Source: Anammoximicrobium sp964645045
GTDB taxonomy: Bacteria; Planctomycetota; Planctomycetia; Pirellulales; Pirellulaceae
Assembly (NCBI GenBank): GCA_964645045.1
Contig: CAZXYZ010000027.1
Coordinates: 40,931 to 104,930 of the forward strand
Length of the DNA: 64,000 bases
Direction of reading: 5' to 3'
The translations under genes were made by a program, and so were the position numbers. Numbering within the stretch: position 1 is the stretch's first letter; each line of letters starts with the position of its first letter. This document shows positions 15,978 to 23,519 of the stretch, in pieces. The notes beneath the pieces were generated by a model that did no database searches, was not told the DNA's origin, and worked only from the letters and a program-made list of their open reading frames with translations.

Positions 15978-18557
15978 ATGACGGAACGATTTGCCCTGCT
16001 GGCGTGGCTGCTCGCCTGCGCCGCACAAGCATCCGAGCCGAATGCCGTGTATGACCGGCGGGGGACATGGGCCGAGAGCATGACGGCCACCCGCCAAAAC
16101 GTGGCCCAGCTGCAGGCGCAGAATCTCAAGCTGCCCGAGGACGGGACGGATTGGGCGTCGGTCTGGGAGGATCTTTATCGGCGGTTCTGGACGGATTGGC
16201 CGGAGACCGACTGGCTGCTGCAAGACAGTCCCTTGCGCACTGCCGCCGACGATTTCGACGCCCGGCGCGAATTCGGCTGGTACTTCGAGTCCCGGCGGGA
16301 CGCATCGGCCGAACAGCAGCTGATCCGCCGCGTGCTGGACGAATTGGGCAGCTCGGGCCAAGCTCTGGTGGCTCGTCTGGAGGTCTTGATCCAGGCTGCT
16401 GCGTCTCCCGATGACCCCGCCTGGCTGAACTTGTACGCCGAGGCGTGCCGCCTGCGCCGGGCGGAACGTTTGCGTCATCTCAGCGGCCGCGTGCCGCAGT
16501 TCGTGTTCACCAAACACTACACGTTGGGCGGCTCGCATTACGCCTACACCGAAGGCCAATCGGACGCGCAAGCGGAACGCCATTTCGTACCGGGCGCGGC
16601 GCTCTGCCTGGCGCACCTGGACGGCGATCAACTGCGATTCGAGACGCTGGTCGACGATCCGGGCGGTGTGATCCGCGACCCGGACGTGTCCTACGACGGC
16701 CGTCGCGTGCTGTTTGCCTGGAAGAAATCCGACCGCCAGGATGATTACCACCTGTATGAGATGGAGCTGCAATCCCGAGCCATCCGGCAACTAACCAGCG
16801 GCTTGGGGGTCGCCGACTACGAAGCGGCCTACCTGCCTGACGGCGACATCATCTTCAACTCGACCCGCTGCGTGCAGATTGTCGACTGCTGGTGGACCGA
16901 GGTCAGCAACCTGTACCGCTGCGGCCCGGACGGCCGTTTTCTGCGGCGGCTGACGTTCGACCAGGTCCACGATAACTATCCGACCGTCACTGGCGACGGC
17001 CGCATCCTGTACACGCGCTGGGAGTACAACGACCGCGGTCAGGTCTATCCGCAGCCGCTGCTGCAGATGAACCCCGATGGGACGAATCAAAGCGACTTCT
17101 ACGGCGGCAACTCGTGGTTTCCGACCACGATTCTGCACGCGCGCGGCGTGCCCGGAACTCAGAAAGTGGCAGCGATCGCCACGGGACACCACTCCCGGCA
17201 GACGGGCAAGCTGATTCTGATCGATCCCGCCAAGGGCCGCCAGGAGAACGCTGGCGTGCAGTTAGTCGCACCGGTCCGCGACACGCCCGCCGTCAAGATC
17301 GATGCCTATGGCCAGAAAGGCGAATTGTTTCAGTATCCCTACCCGTTGAGCGAGACCGAGTACCTGGTGACCTATCACCCCGTCGGCTGGCGCTGGGCCG
17401 ATGGCCCGTTCGGGCCGCGGTTCGGAATCTACTGGATGACCAACACCGGAGCGCGCGAGCGGTTGGCAGACGACATCCGCTTGCCTTGCAGCCAGAGTGT
17501 TCCCGTGCGGCCGCGCGACACGCGCCGGACGCGTCCCAGTTTGGTCGACTACAGCAATCCATCCGGAACCGTCTACGTCCAGGACGTTTATGCCGGACCC
17601 GGTTTGGCGGGCGTCGACCGGGGCACCATCAAGACCTTGCGCGTCGTGGCCCTCGAGTTCCGCGTGGCGGGTATCGGTTCCAACGGCAACGGCGGGCCGG
17701 GCGGCGGAGCCCTGATCAGCACGCCGGTCGCGATCGGCAACGGGGTTTGGGATCCGAAATGGATTCTTGGCGACGCCACCGTCCGCGAAGACGGCTCGGC
17801 CTTTGTCGAAGTCCCCGCGCGGACGCCGTTCTATTTCCAGTTGTTGGACGAACGCGGCCGCATGGTCCAGACGATGCGCAGCTGGACCACGCTCCAGCCG
17901 GGCGAAAATGCCTCGTGCGTGGGCTGCCACGAACACAAGAACGGCGGCCCCGTAGCCGGCCTGCCGCTGACCCAGGCGTTGCGCCAGCGGGCGGAAACCT
18001 TGCGGCCTTTCTACGGCCCGCCGCGCGGCTTCAGCTTCACTCGGGAGATTCAGCCGATCCTCGACCGCCACTGCATCCGCTGCCATGACGGCCGGGCGGA
18101 CGTCCCCTACGCGCTGACCTCGCGCGGGGTGGACGACAGGCACGCCAAGCGCCGCTGGAGCGAATCATACCTGGCCTTGACCCACGCCCGTCAGGACAAA
18201 CCGTCCGAGGGCCGCTGGCGGGGCGACCCCGACCACCCGTTGGTCAGCTGGGTCAGCGCCCAATCCGCTCCGCCGCTGCAGCCTCCGTACGCCGCCGGCG
18301 CCAATCGCAGCCGCTTGCTCGAACTGCTGGAAGGCGGCCACGAGGACGTCCGGCTGTCGCGCGAAGATCTGGACAAATTGTCCGCTTGGATCGACCTGGG
18401 CGTCCCCTACTGCGGCGACTATGTGGAAGCCAACACCTGGACGGACGCGGAACTGGCGAAACACGATCGCTACACCGCCAAACGACAGCAGTACGACGAG
18501 GAAGACCGGCAGAACATCGCCGCCTGGATCCTGCAAACCAACGGCAGCGAGGAATAA
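15978..18557 (+). CDS. Secreted HzsA-related beta-propeller cytochrome c
   Basis: The ATG at 15978 follows GAGGAG and opens a signal peptide ending CAAQAS; the frame is open upstream but lacks a ribosome site. In the 859-residue product, residues ~200-560 form WD40/PD40-like propeller strands (DPDVSYDGRRVLFAWKKS, LPDGDIIFNSTRC, TVTGDGRILYTRWE). Two haem c sites follow: CVGCH in ENASCVGCHEHKN (~647) and CIRCH in LDRHCIRCHDGR (~698). The layout is that of proteins annotated as related to hydrazine synthase subunit alpha, a broad planctomycete family. No other hydrazine synthase or anammox gene is present, so an anammox function is not supported. Probably a periplasmic redox or carbohydrate-linked cytochrome. 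Confidence 0.85.
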   Translation: MTERFALLAWLLACAAQASEPNAVYDRRGTWAESMTATRQNVAQLQAQNLKLPEDGTDWASVWEDLYRRFWTDWPETDWLLQDSPLRTAADDFDARREFGWYFESRRDASAEQQLIRRVLDELGSSGQALVARLEVLIQAAASPDDPAWLNLYAEACRLRRAERLRHLSGRVPQFVFTKHYTLGGSHYAYTEGQSDAQAERHFVPGAALCLAHLDGDQLRFETLVDDPGGVIRDPDVSYDGRRVLFAWKKSDRQDDYHLYEMELQSRAIRQLTSGLGVADYEAAYLPDGDIIFNSTRCVQIVDCWWTEVSNLYRCGPDGRFLRRLTFDQVHDNYPTVTGDGRILYTRWEYNDRGQVYPQPLLQMNPDGTNQSDFYGGNSWFPTTILHARGVPGTQKVAAIATGHHSRQTGKLILIDPAKGRQENAGVQLVAPVRDTPAVKIDAYGQKGELFQYPYPLSETEYLVTYHPVGWRWADGPFGPRFGIYWMTNTGARERLADDIRLPCSQSVPVRPRDTRRTRPSLVDYSNPSGTVYVQDVYAGPGLAGVDRGTIKTLRVVALEFRVAGIGSNGNGGPGGGALISTPVAIGNGVWDPKWILGDATVREDGSAFVEVPARTPFYFQLLDERGRMVQTMRSWTTLQPGENASCVGCHEHKNGGPVAGLPLTQALRQRAETLRPFYGPPRGFSFTREIQPILDRHCIRCHDGRADVPYALTSRGVDDRHAKRRWSESYLALTHARQDKPSEGRWRGDPDHPLVSWVSAQSAPPLQPPYAAGANRSRLLELLEGGHEDVRLSREDLDKLSAWIDLGVPYCGDYVEANTWTDAELAKHDRYTAKRQQYDEEDRQNIAAWILQTNGSEE

Positions 18558-18609
18558 GAGTCGACTCTCTTAACGCAAGCGGATCGAGGCTACGATCCGG
18601 CCCGCGCGC

Positions 18610-18634
18610 AAAAAAGGGGGCCGTCACGCCCCCT
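18610..18634 (-). terminator. Intrinsic terminator of the fasciclin gene
   Basis: On the minus strand AGGGGGC, a six-base loop and GCCCCCT form a 7-bp GC stem followed by a run of T. It lies 22 bases after the fasciclin stop, in the textbook arrangement. Confidence 0.8.
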
Positions 18635-18655
18635 CCGCTCGGATCTTGCACCGCC

Positions 18656-19249
18656 CTAGCCCTTCGGCAGGATCACCGAATCGATGACGTGAATCACGCC
18701 GTTGGAAGTAGCAATGTCAGTCTTCACGACGTTGGCACCGTCAACTTTGACCTTGCTGCCCGAGACCGTGATCTTCGCCTCCGACCCTTCGACGGTCTGA
18801 GCGCTCGACAGCTTCACAACGTCCGCCGCCATCACTTTGCCGGCCACGACGTGGTAGGTGAGGATCTTCACGAGCTTGGCCTTGTTCTCAGGCTTCAGCA
18901 GGCCCTCGACGGTGCCCTTCGGCAGCTTCGCAAACGCCTCATCCGCCGGTGCGAAGACGGTGAAGGGCCCCTTCGACTTGAGGGTGTCAACCAATCCCCC
19001 AGCCCCCGGGGCTGCAGCCAGCGTCTTGAAACTCCCAGCCGCCACCGCCGTGTCCACGATGTCTTTGCCCGCCGCGGGGCACGTGTCGGCCGCTCGTACC
19101 GAGGAAACTCCCAACCCAACCAGAACAATCAGAGCCGGAACGTAACGAAAAGCAGAGACGCGGAGGGATTTCTCGGCGTCTCTGCGCGAGACTGTTTTTT
19201 CTTCCGCCCAGAGGGGCAAGCGAATGTGGGACAGAGGAATGTTGGGCAA
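18656..19249 (-). CDS. Secreted fasciclin (FAS1) domain protein
   Basis: Residues ~65-195 are one complete FAS1 domain: VDTAVAAGSFKTL, GPFTVFAPADEAFAKLP, the conserved ILTYHVVAGKV and IATSNGVIHVIDSVILP. FAS1 domains mediate adhesion outside the cell. A signal-like segment (VPALIVLVGLGVSSVRA) precedes it. The start is uncertain: upstream of the signal segment the DNA is repeat R1, and the only in-frame starts found there are TTG codons inside the repeat. Either the repeat has replaced the original 5' end or it supplies the start. The repeat-coded N-terminus (MPNIPLSHIRLPLW) also appears in unrelated repeat copies nearby, so it is not native to the family. Confidence 0.82.
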   Translation of the reverse strand: MPNIPLSHIRLPLWAEEKTVSRRDAEKSLRVSAFRYVPALIVLVGLGVSSVRAADTCPAAGKDIVDTAVAAGSFKTLAAAPGAGGLVDTLKSKGPFTVFAPADEAFAKLPKGTVEGLLKPENKAKLVKILTYHVVAGKVMAADVVKLSSAQTVEGSEAKITVSGSKVKVDGANVVKTDIATSNGVIHVIDSVILPKG

Positions 19250-19390
19250 TGGAATGGGGAGAAAGGAATCAGGAACAGTGGAGGGCAGCCGGCATCGGTT
19301 GTTTCATTCCCTTGCCCTTCATTCCTTTGCCCCTCCTCCGCGCATCTGGCCGTCGGCGGTCGAAATTAGATCTGTCCCGTTGAATTGCCT
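19151..19390. repeat. Double-hairpin repeat R, copy 1
   Basis: The left part is half of the GAGACGCGGAGGG / CTCGGCGTCTCTGCG hairpin. The right part is a long hairpin (GAATGTTGGGCAATGGAATG against CATTCCCTTGCCCTTCATTC). It closes with the tail GTCGAAATTAGATCTGTCCCG. It overlaps the 5' end of the fasciclin gene and is the leftmost of seven copies. Confidence 0.85.
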
Positions 19391-19410
19391 GCGACTGAAG
19401 GGAGCCGCCT

Positions 19411-19439
19411 TTGACCGGCAACGGAGCCCGCCGTACAAT
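19411..19439 (+). promoter_or_regulatory. Sigma70-type promoter of TA module 1
   Basis: TTGACC (19411-19416), a 17-base spacer and TACAAT (19434-19439) lie about 20 bases after the repeat tail and 30 bases before the antitoxin start. Confidence 0.65.
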
Positions 19440-19469
19440 ACGGACAAGAGCATGGGAGGTAAACCTGTG

Positions 19470-19755
19470 ATGACCGTGTCACCGGAAGTTGAGGAACTTG
19501 TGAAGCGTGCGATGCGAGTCGGCGACTTTGCTTCGGAGGACGAGGTCCTGCTCGCAGCCCTCCAGGCACTGAACGAACGGCGGCAGACAGAACCCGTGAA
19601 ACGCCGGAAGCCAAACCATTCCGTTTCGCCCCTCGGCATGCAATTGCGGGAAATCCGCGCTCAGTACCTTGCCAGGGGGTGGGGATATGCTTGCGCCCGG
19701 ACAATTCGATCAAGAGCTGGCACAGCGGCGGGGCGAACGCAATCCGGGAGAGTGA
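19470..19755 (+). pseudogene. ParD/VapB-like antitoxin, single-base frameshift
   Basis: The ATG at 19470 follows GGAGGT. The product reads as a short antitoxin: SPEVEELVKRAMRVGDFASEDEVLLAALQAL resembles ParD-like dimerisation/ribbon regions, then LREIRAQYLA. At the GGGGGTGGGG run near 19674-19683 the homology jumps frame; dropping one G gives a natural end, GDMLAPGQFDQELAQRRGE, with a stop at 19753-19755, four bases before the toxin start. The uncorrected frame runs on into the toxin gene. It is either a real frameshift in a poly-G tract or a sequencing error. If the first, the PIN toxin would be uncoupled from its antitoxin. Confidence 0.65.
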
Positions 19756-19758
19756 GCT

Positions 19759-20181
19759 TTGGCCAAGCTGCGCAGTTTCATCGACTCCGGCGTGCTCCTG
19801 GCCGCATTCAAGGCGGGCGGCGAATTGGCCGAAAATGCGCTCGCCGTTCTTGGCGACCCGGAGCGTCAATTCGTGTCCAGTGACTTCGTGCGTCTGGAGT
19901 TGCTCCCCAAGCCGATCTGCTATGGCAACGACTCGGAACGGCTCTTCTACGAGACGTTCTTTGCCGGCGTCGAGCAGTCGGTGCGGGCATCGTCGGTGCT
20001 GGTCGAAGCGGCGGAGCGCAAAGCCGAAGCCGAAGCTGTCGGGCTCTCCGCGATGGACGCGCTGCACATTGCCGCCGCCAAGCATGCCGCGTGTGACGAC
20101 TTCGTGACCGCCGAGAAGCCCACCAAGCCGCTGTTCCGAGTCACCGGTATCCAGGTCACAACCATACGCCCGCTGGCCTGA
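19759..20181 (+). CDS. PIN-domain ribonuclease toxin (VapC-like), TA module 1
   Basis: The 140-residue product starts with TTG at 19759, just after the antitoxin stop, with GGGAG 8-9 bases upstream. PIN-domain acidic residues are visible: Asp in FIDSGVLLAAF (~8), Glu in RLELLPKP (~47) and Asp in SAMDALHIAAA (~101). PIN toxins cleave RNA and are neutralised by the upstream antitoxin, which here appears frameshifted. The stop is followed after 18 bases by short repeat S. Confidence 0.82.
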   Translation: MAKLRSFIDSGVLLAAFKAGGELAENALAVLGDPERQFVSSDFVRLELLPKPICYGNDSERLFYETFFAGVEQSVRASSVLVEAAERKAEAEAVGLSAMDALHIAAAKHAACDDFVTAEKPTKPLFRVTGIQVTTIRPLA

Positions 20182-20198
20182 TCCGTCCGTCACCGAAC

Positions 20199-20247
20199 AG
20201 GGCCACGCCCGTCAATTCTTGGGCAATGGAAAAAGACTCCCGACCCC
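20199..20247. repeat. Short repeat S, copy 1
   Basis: The 48-base block runs from CAGGGCCACGCCCGTCAATT to AAAAAGACTCCCGACCC. It recurs almost unchanged at 26673-26718. Its second half (AAAAGACTCCCGACCC) also occurs near 21795, 23479, 25782 and 25820. Confidence 0.8.
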
Positions 20248-20268
20248 TCGGTCTTTCGTTGACCGACG

Positions 20269-20297
20269 TTGCAATCGAATCCAAGAATCTGTAGGCT
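20269..20297 (+). promoter_or_regulatory. Possible promoter of TA module 2
   Basis: TTGCAA (20269-20274), 17 bases, TAGGCT (20292-20297). The -10 is a modest match; the assignment rests on position upstream of 20345. Confidence 0.35.
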
Positions 20298-20344
20298 AAA
20301 TATGGCTTGAGTGACGGCTTGTGCGTGATGAAAGGCGATTGTGC

Positions 20345-20578
20345 ATGACCAAACCAGCAGAAAAAATGAAAGCGCAGCTCTTGGGCTTTTCTCCGCGGGA
20401 TCGAGCGGAGTTGGCCCGCTTTCTCGTTGCGTCCTTGGACGAGGGCCAAGATCCTGACGCCGAGCCTGCCTGGGACGCGGAGCTTTCCCGTCGGCTGACG
20501 GACATCGAGAATGGACTGGAACCCGGTGAACCTGCCGCCTCCGTCTTCGCCGAGCTGCGGGCCAAGTACTCCGCATGA
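20345..20578 (+). CDS. Addiction-module antitoxin, apparently orphan (TA module 2)
   Basis: The 77-residue product follows the addiction-module-component pattern (TIGR02574-like): KMKAQLLGFSPRDRAELARFLVASL, then a WDAELSRRLTDIENG segment. An in-frame GTG at 20321 is the alternative start. No toxin gene follows: the next 134 bases hold only the promoter of module 3. The protein therefore appears to be an orphan antitoxin, which could still neutralise a related RelE/ParE toxin elsewhere, perhaps that of module 3. Confidence 0.7.
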   Translation: MTKPAEKMKAQLLGFSPRDRAELARFLVASLDEGQDPDAEPAWDAELSRRLTDIENGLEPGEPAASVFAELRAKYSA

Positions 20579-20644
20579 AACAGGCCCCCCTTTTTTGTTT
20601 GGCAATCCCGTTTCCTGCCCCCGGTCGTGCGGCCCTCCGAGGAC

Positions 20645-20673
20645 TTGCGATCTTGGCGCTGGCGAGATAGGAT
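20645..20673 (+). promoter_or_regulatory. Promoter of TA module 3
   Basis: TTGCGA (20645-20650), 17 bases, TAGGAT (20668-20673), 40 bases before the start codon. Confidence 0.55.
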
Positions 20674-20712
20674 GCGCGCATCGTTACTTGTGCAGACAAG
20701 GGAGAATCGACA

Positions 20713-20931
20713 ATGTCGTGCGTTTTGCCGTTGGACCGCATGACCACCGCCGAAAAACTGCAGGCGTTGGAAGCCATTTGGGATGACCTTTGCCAGACTC
20801 CTGACAATGTGTCCTCGCCAGCGTGGCACGGAGAGATCCTGCGCCAGCGCGAACAGCGAGTTGGGGACGGTTCGGCTCAGTTCACCGACTGGTCGCAGGC
20901 CAAGCGAGAGATCCGGGACGCTGTGCAATGA
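20713..20931 (+). CDS. Addiction-module antitoxin, TA module 3
   Basis: The 72-residue protein has the short helical antitoxin pattern MTTAEKLQALEAIWDDLC followed by PAWHGEILRQREQRV and ends FTDWSQAKREIRDAVQ, as in addiction-module proteins paired with RelE/ParE toxins. GGGAG lies 9 bases before the ATG. The stop overlaps the toxin start (ATGA, 20928-20931), so the two are translationally coupled. Confidence 0.82.
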   Translation: MSCVLPLDRMTTAEKLQALEAIWDDLCQTPDNVSSPAWHGEILRQREQRVGDGSAQFTDWSQAKREIRDAVQ

Positions 20932-21218
20932 AGGTCGCGATCCTGAACGAGGCCATGCAAGACCTCTTGGAGGGGCGCCGGTTTTACGAGCGTCAGGCGG
21001 AGGGACTCGGCGACTACTTTCTGGATTCGCTGTTCGCAGATATTGATGCCCTACAGATCTACGGCGGGATCCACGCCACCGAGTTCGGATACCAACGGGC
21101 GCTGGCAAGACGGTTCCCTTTCGCCGTCTACTACCGGGTTGAGAATGAGGTGGTCCGAGTGCGCGCCGTACTCGATTGTCGGCGGGATCCCGCGTGGATT
21201 AGACAGCGGCTGGACTGA
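20928..21218 (+). CDS. RelE/ParE-family toxin, TA module 3
   Basis: The 96-residue protein has the family layout: AMQDLLEGRRFYERQAEGLGDYFLDSLFADID helices, then the strands RRFPFAVYYRVENEVVRVRAVLDCRRDPAWI. It starts inside the antitoxin stop. The family includes ribosome-dependent mRNA endonucleases and gyrase poisons; the sequence alone does not decide which. Its 3' end overlaps, on the opposite strand, the read-through tail of the 21131-21679 antitoxin. Confidence 0.85.
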   Translation: MKVAILNEAMQDLLEGRRFYERQAEGLGDYFLDSLFADIDALQIYGGIHATEFGYQRALARRFPFAVYYRVENEVVRVRAVLDCRRDPAWIRQRLD

Positions 21219-21679
21219 AACGTGCCTGTGAGTCCGCGCTTCAGGCACGGCTGTCGAAGTGAGACTCCCACGGGCACGCCGTGGGCATCTGGTTGGGTTC
21301 GTGCCCCTTTCTGTAGCGGCAAGCGTGAGGCACCCACGGGCGAGCCGTGGGCATCCAAGTGTGTGGCTCGGTCTGTTTGTTGGCCGTGGGCCGCGGTGGG
21401 GGCCGCGTCCCGGTTTCGACGTTCAGCGACCGACGCGATAGCGCATCCGTCGCCGCACGCATTCACTTCCCGGCGGAGATCCGCAAAGACGTCACCCAGC
21501 GGCTGCACACGCCCGGCTGCGACGTCCTCCTGGCCCAACCGGATGCCATGAATGGCCTCCTCACGCTCTCGTTGCAGCAAACGCAGCACGTGGGCAACGA
21601 CTGACTCCCGGTCGGGAAAACGGCCGCGGGTGATCTCTTCTTGGACGAATTGCTCAAGATCGGCTGCCAGCGCGGTCAT
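21131..21679 (-). pseudogene. ParD-like antitoxin with lost toxin and read-through tail (TA module 4)
   Basis: The first ~73 residues (MTALAADLEQFVQEEITRGR to FADLRREVNA) are a close paralogue of the intact antitoxin at 24972-25208, which ends a few residues later and overlaps its toxin. Here the frame runs on for ~109 residues through hairpin repeats that translate as LDAHGSPVGAS and DAHGVPVGVS, and into the opposite strand of the module 3 toxin gene. No RelE gene follows, so the toxin has been deleted or replaced. The promoter region is also shared with the paralogue (TTGCCG, 16 bases, TTGTTC). The coding region is probably real only for 21461-21679. Confidence 0.7.
21266..21365. repeat. 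Two short hairpin repeats inside the module 4 tail
   Basis: CCCACGGGCACGCCGTGGGC (from 21268) and CCCACGGGCGAGCCGTGGGC (from 21332) are short palindromes, 64 bases apart, each followed by ATC. This is a repeat type common in planctomycetes. Confidence 0.6.
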
Positions 21680-21871
21680 GGAGGTCCTCCTGCTTCGCTG
21701 ATCTCAGAACAACGCGCTGCCGCGTGACCGGCAAGACCCGATTTTGAGCTGACCAGCCGGCAAATCAAGCCGTCCGAAACGGAACAGGCAGGAGCAAAGA
21801 CTCCCGCCCACTTTTCGGTTCGTCTTTTCGGTTCGCGTCGAAATTGGACCTGTCCCGTTTAGCTGCCTCCC

Positions 21872-22207
21872 GCCAGCCGAACGTCCCGGTAACCTTGGAC
21901 TCGTTCCCCGCCCTCCGGCAGGAAACGGAATGTCGCGCAGAGACGCAGGGACGCGGAGGGATTTCTCGGCGGCTCTGCGCCTCTGCGCGAGACCGTTTCT
22001 TCTTCTGTCAATCGAGGGAAGCGAATGTGGGGCAGAGGAATGTTGGGCAAGGGAATGGGGACAAGGGAATCAGGAACGGTGGAGGGCCGCCGGTACCGGT
22101 TCTTTTCATTCCCTTGCCCTCCATTCCTTTGCCCCTCCTCCGCGCACCTGGCCGTCGGCTGTCGAAATTAGGCCTGTCCCGTCTAGCTGCTCCCGTTTAA
22201 CTGCCCC
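21872..22207. repeat. Double-hairpin repeat R, copy 2
   Basis: A full copy: left flank with GCCGAACGTCCCGGTAA, the GAGACGC hairpin (21935-21995), the GGAATG hairpin (22030-22135), and the tail CTGTCCCGTCTAGCTGC. An extra truncated tail of another copy lies directly before it (21837-21870). The rest of 21680-22394 holds no gene. Confidence 0.88.
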
Positions 22208-22273
22208 CGACTCCGGCTGACAGAACTGAATGGCTTCTTTTCCGCTGGCCACGTCCCACCCCGAGCCGGGCCA

Positions 22274-22319
22274 CGTCAGTGTCGGGCCCGTCAGTGTCGG
22301 GCCCGTCAGTGTCGGGCCA
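22274..22319. repeat. Tandem repeat, three 16-base units
   Basis: Three consecutive units of CGTCAGTGTCGGGCCC (the last one short) lie between repeat R copy 2 and the module 5 promoter. Confidence 0.85.
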
Positions 22320-22328
22320 CGTCCGTCT

Positions 22329-22357
22329 TGCGGTTGTCGAACCGCTTGCCTAGAATT
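22329..22357 (+). promoter_or_regulatory. Promoter with palindromic operator, TA module 5
   Basis: TTGCGG (22329-22334), 17 bases, TAGAAT (22352-22357). A perfect palindrome GCGGTTGTCGAACCGC (22331-22346) fills the spacer, the expected place for an autoregulating antitoxin or TA complex. Confidence 0.6.
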
Positions 22358-22394
22358 GGCCGGAAAGACACTTGGAACGAGAGGAGTCAGCGGT

Positions 22395-22595
22395 ATGACC
22401 AGGGTTGAGGAATTGGAGTTGGCAGTGGCGGCCTTGCCGGAAGAGGAATATGACCAGTTTCGTGGTTGGTTCCTGGAGAGAGATTGGGAGATGTGGGACC
22501 GACAGATCGAGGCAGATGCCAAGTCCGGCAAGCTTGATTTCCTGATCCAGGAGGCGTTCATCGCCAAGCGAGAGAACCGACTCAGGGACCTCTGA
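22395..22595 (+). CDS. Small acidic antitoxin, TA module 5
   Basis: The 66-residue product (ELELAVAALPEEEYDQFRGW, then WEMWDRQIEADAKSGKLDFL and AFIAKRENRLRDL) matches the small unnamed antitoxins that precede HigB/RelE-like toxins in many environmental bacteria. GAGAGGAG lies upstream of the ATG. Its TGA overlaps the toxin ATG (TGATG, 22593-22597). Confidence 0.78.
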   Translation: MTRVEELELAVAALPEEEYDQFRGWFLERDWEMWDRQIEADAKSGKLDFLIQEAFIAKRENRLRDL

Positions 22596-22852
22596 TGCAC
22601 CGCACCACGGAACGATTCTGGGAATGCTACTCGAACTTGCCGCCGGACATCCAGGAACTGGCCGACAAGAACTTCCGGCTGTTGCAAGACAACCCGCGGC
22701 ATCCTTCTCTGCAGTTCAAGAGGGTCGGCGGCTTCTGGTCGGCCAGGGTCGGTCTCGCGCATCGGGCTCTGGCCGTGCCAGAGGGGGACGGCTTCATCTG
22801 GGTATGGATTGGGACCCATGACGAATACGACAGGATCATCCGCCGGAGTTGA
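22595..22852 (+). CDS. RelE/HigB-superfamily toxin, TA module 5
   Basis: The 85-residue protein is a compact RelE-fold toxin: ADKNFRLLQDNPRHPSLQ, then GFWSARVGLAHRALAV and the final IWVWIGTHDEYDRII, with the conserved HDEYD ending of this group. It is translationally coupled to the preceding antitoxin. The likely role is mRNA cleavage when the antitoxin is lost. Confidence 0.82.
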   Translation: MHRTTERFWECYSNLPPDIQELADKNFRLLQDNPRHPSLQFKRVGGFWSARVGLAHRALAVPEGDGFIWVWIGTHDEYDRIIRRS

Positions 22853-22915
22853 GTTCTCGCTCCCCATCCGCTGGCGCTGCGGGCTAGACGGCGATGGTCA
22901 ATTCCGGGGCAGAGA

Positions 22916-23085
22916 AGTATCGGGCAATGGAATGGGGACAAAGGAATCAGGATCGGTGGAGGGCAGCCGGCACCGGTTCTCTTCATTCCCTTGCCCTTCA
23001 TTCCTTTGCCCCTCCTCCGCGCACCTGGCCGTCGGCTGTCGAAATCAGACCTGTCCCGTTTAGCTGCCCCCGTTTAGCTGCCCCC
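22916..23085. repeat. Double-hairpin repeat R, copy 3 (right half only)
   Basis: The copy contains only the GGGGCAGAG...GGAATG hairpin and the tail; the GAGACGC hairpin is missing. The tail is duplicated (CCCGTTTAGCTGCCCC twice). Confidence 0.85.
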
Positions 23086-23089
23086 GGGG

Positions 23090-23470
23090 AACCCTCCGGG
23101 TTCGGCACACAGTCCCGCAGGACTCGAACGCCAACAGCCGAACGTCCCGGTAATCTTGGACTCGTTCCCGGCCCTCCAGCAAGAAACGGAATGTCGCGCA
23201 GAGACGCAGGGACGCGGAGGGATTTCTCGGCGGCTCTGCGCCTCTGCGCGAGACCGTTTTTTCTTCCGTCCAGAGGGGCAAGCGAATGTGGGGCAGAGGA
23301 ATGTTGGGCAACGGAATGCGGGACAAAGGAATCAGGAACGGTGGAGGGCAGCCGGCACCGGTTCTTTTCATTCCCTTGCCCTACATTCCCTTGCCCCTCC
23401 TCCGCGCACCTGGCCGTCGGCTGTCGAGATTAGACCTGTCCCGTTTGACTGCTCCGTTTGACTGCCCCTT
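23090..23470. repeat. Double-hairpin repeat R, copy 4
   Basis: The longest version, directly after copy 3: it includes the left flank GGTTCGGCACACAGTCCCGC..GGACTCGAACGCCAACAGCC, both hairpins and a doubled tail. Copy 7 at 27581 shares the same long flank. Confidence 0.88.
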
Positions 23471-23519
23471 GGGCGATGAAAAGGACTCCCGACCGGCCTT
23501 TGCTGCCTCCGCCTTACCC

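Noticed and set aside
15978..18557. Anammox hydrazine synthase
   Set aside because: Only the broad HzsA-related family is represented; no beta/gamma subunit or other anammox gene is nearby, and the family is common in non-anammox planctomycetes.
23060..23371. Similar proteins encoded by minus strands of repeat R copies (also 24236-24565, 25378-25644, 27545-27865)
   Set aside because: Both strands of the repeat are open and the similarity follows the DNA repeat; no ribosome site or domain supports coding. The fasciclin start is the one place where repeat coding may matter.
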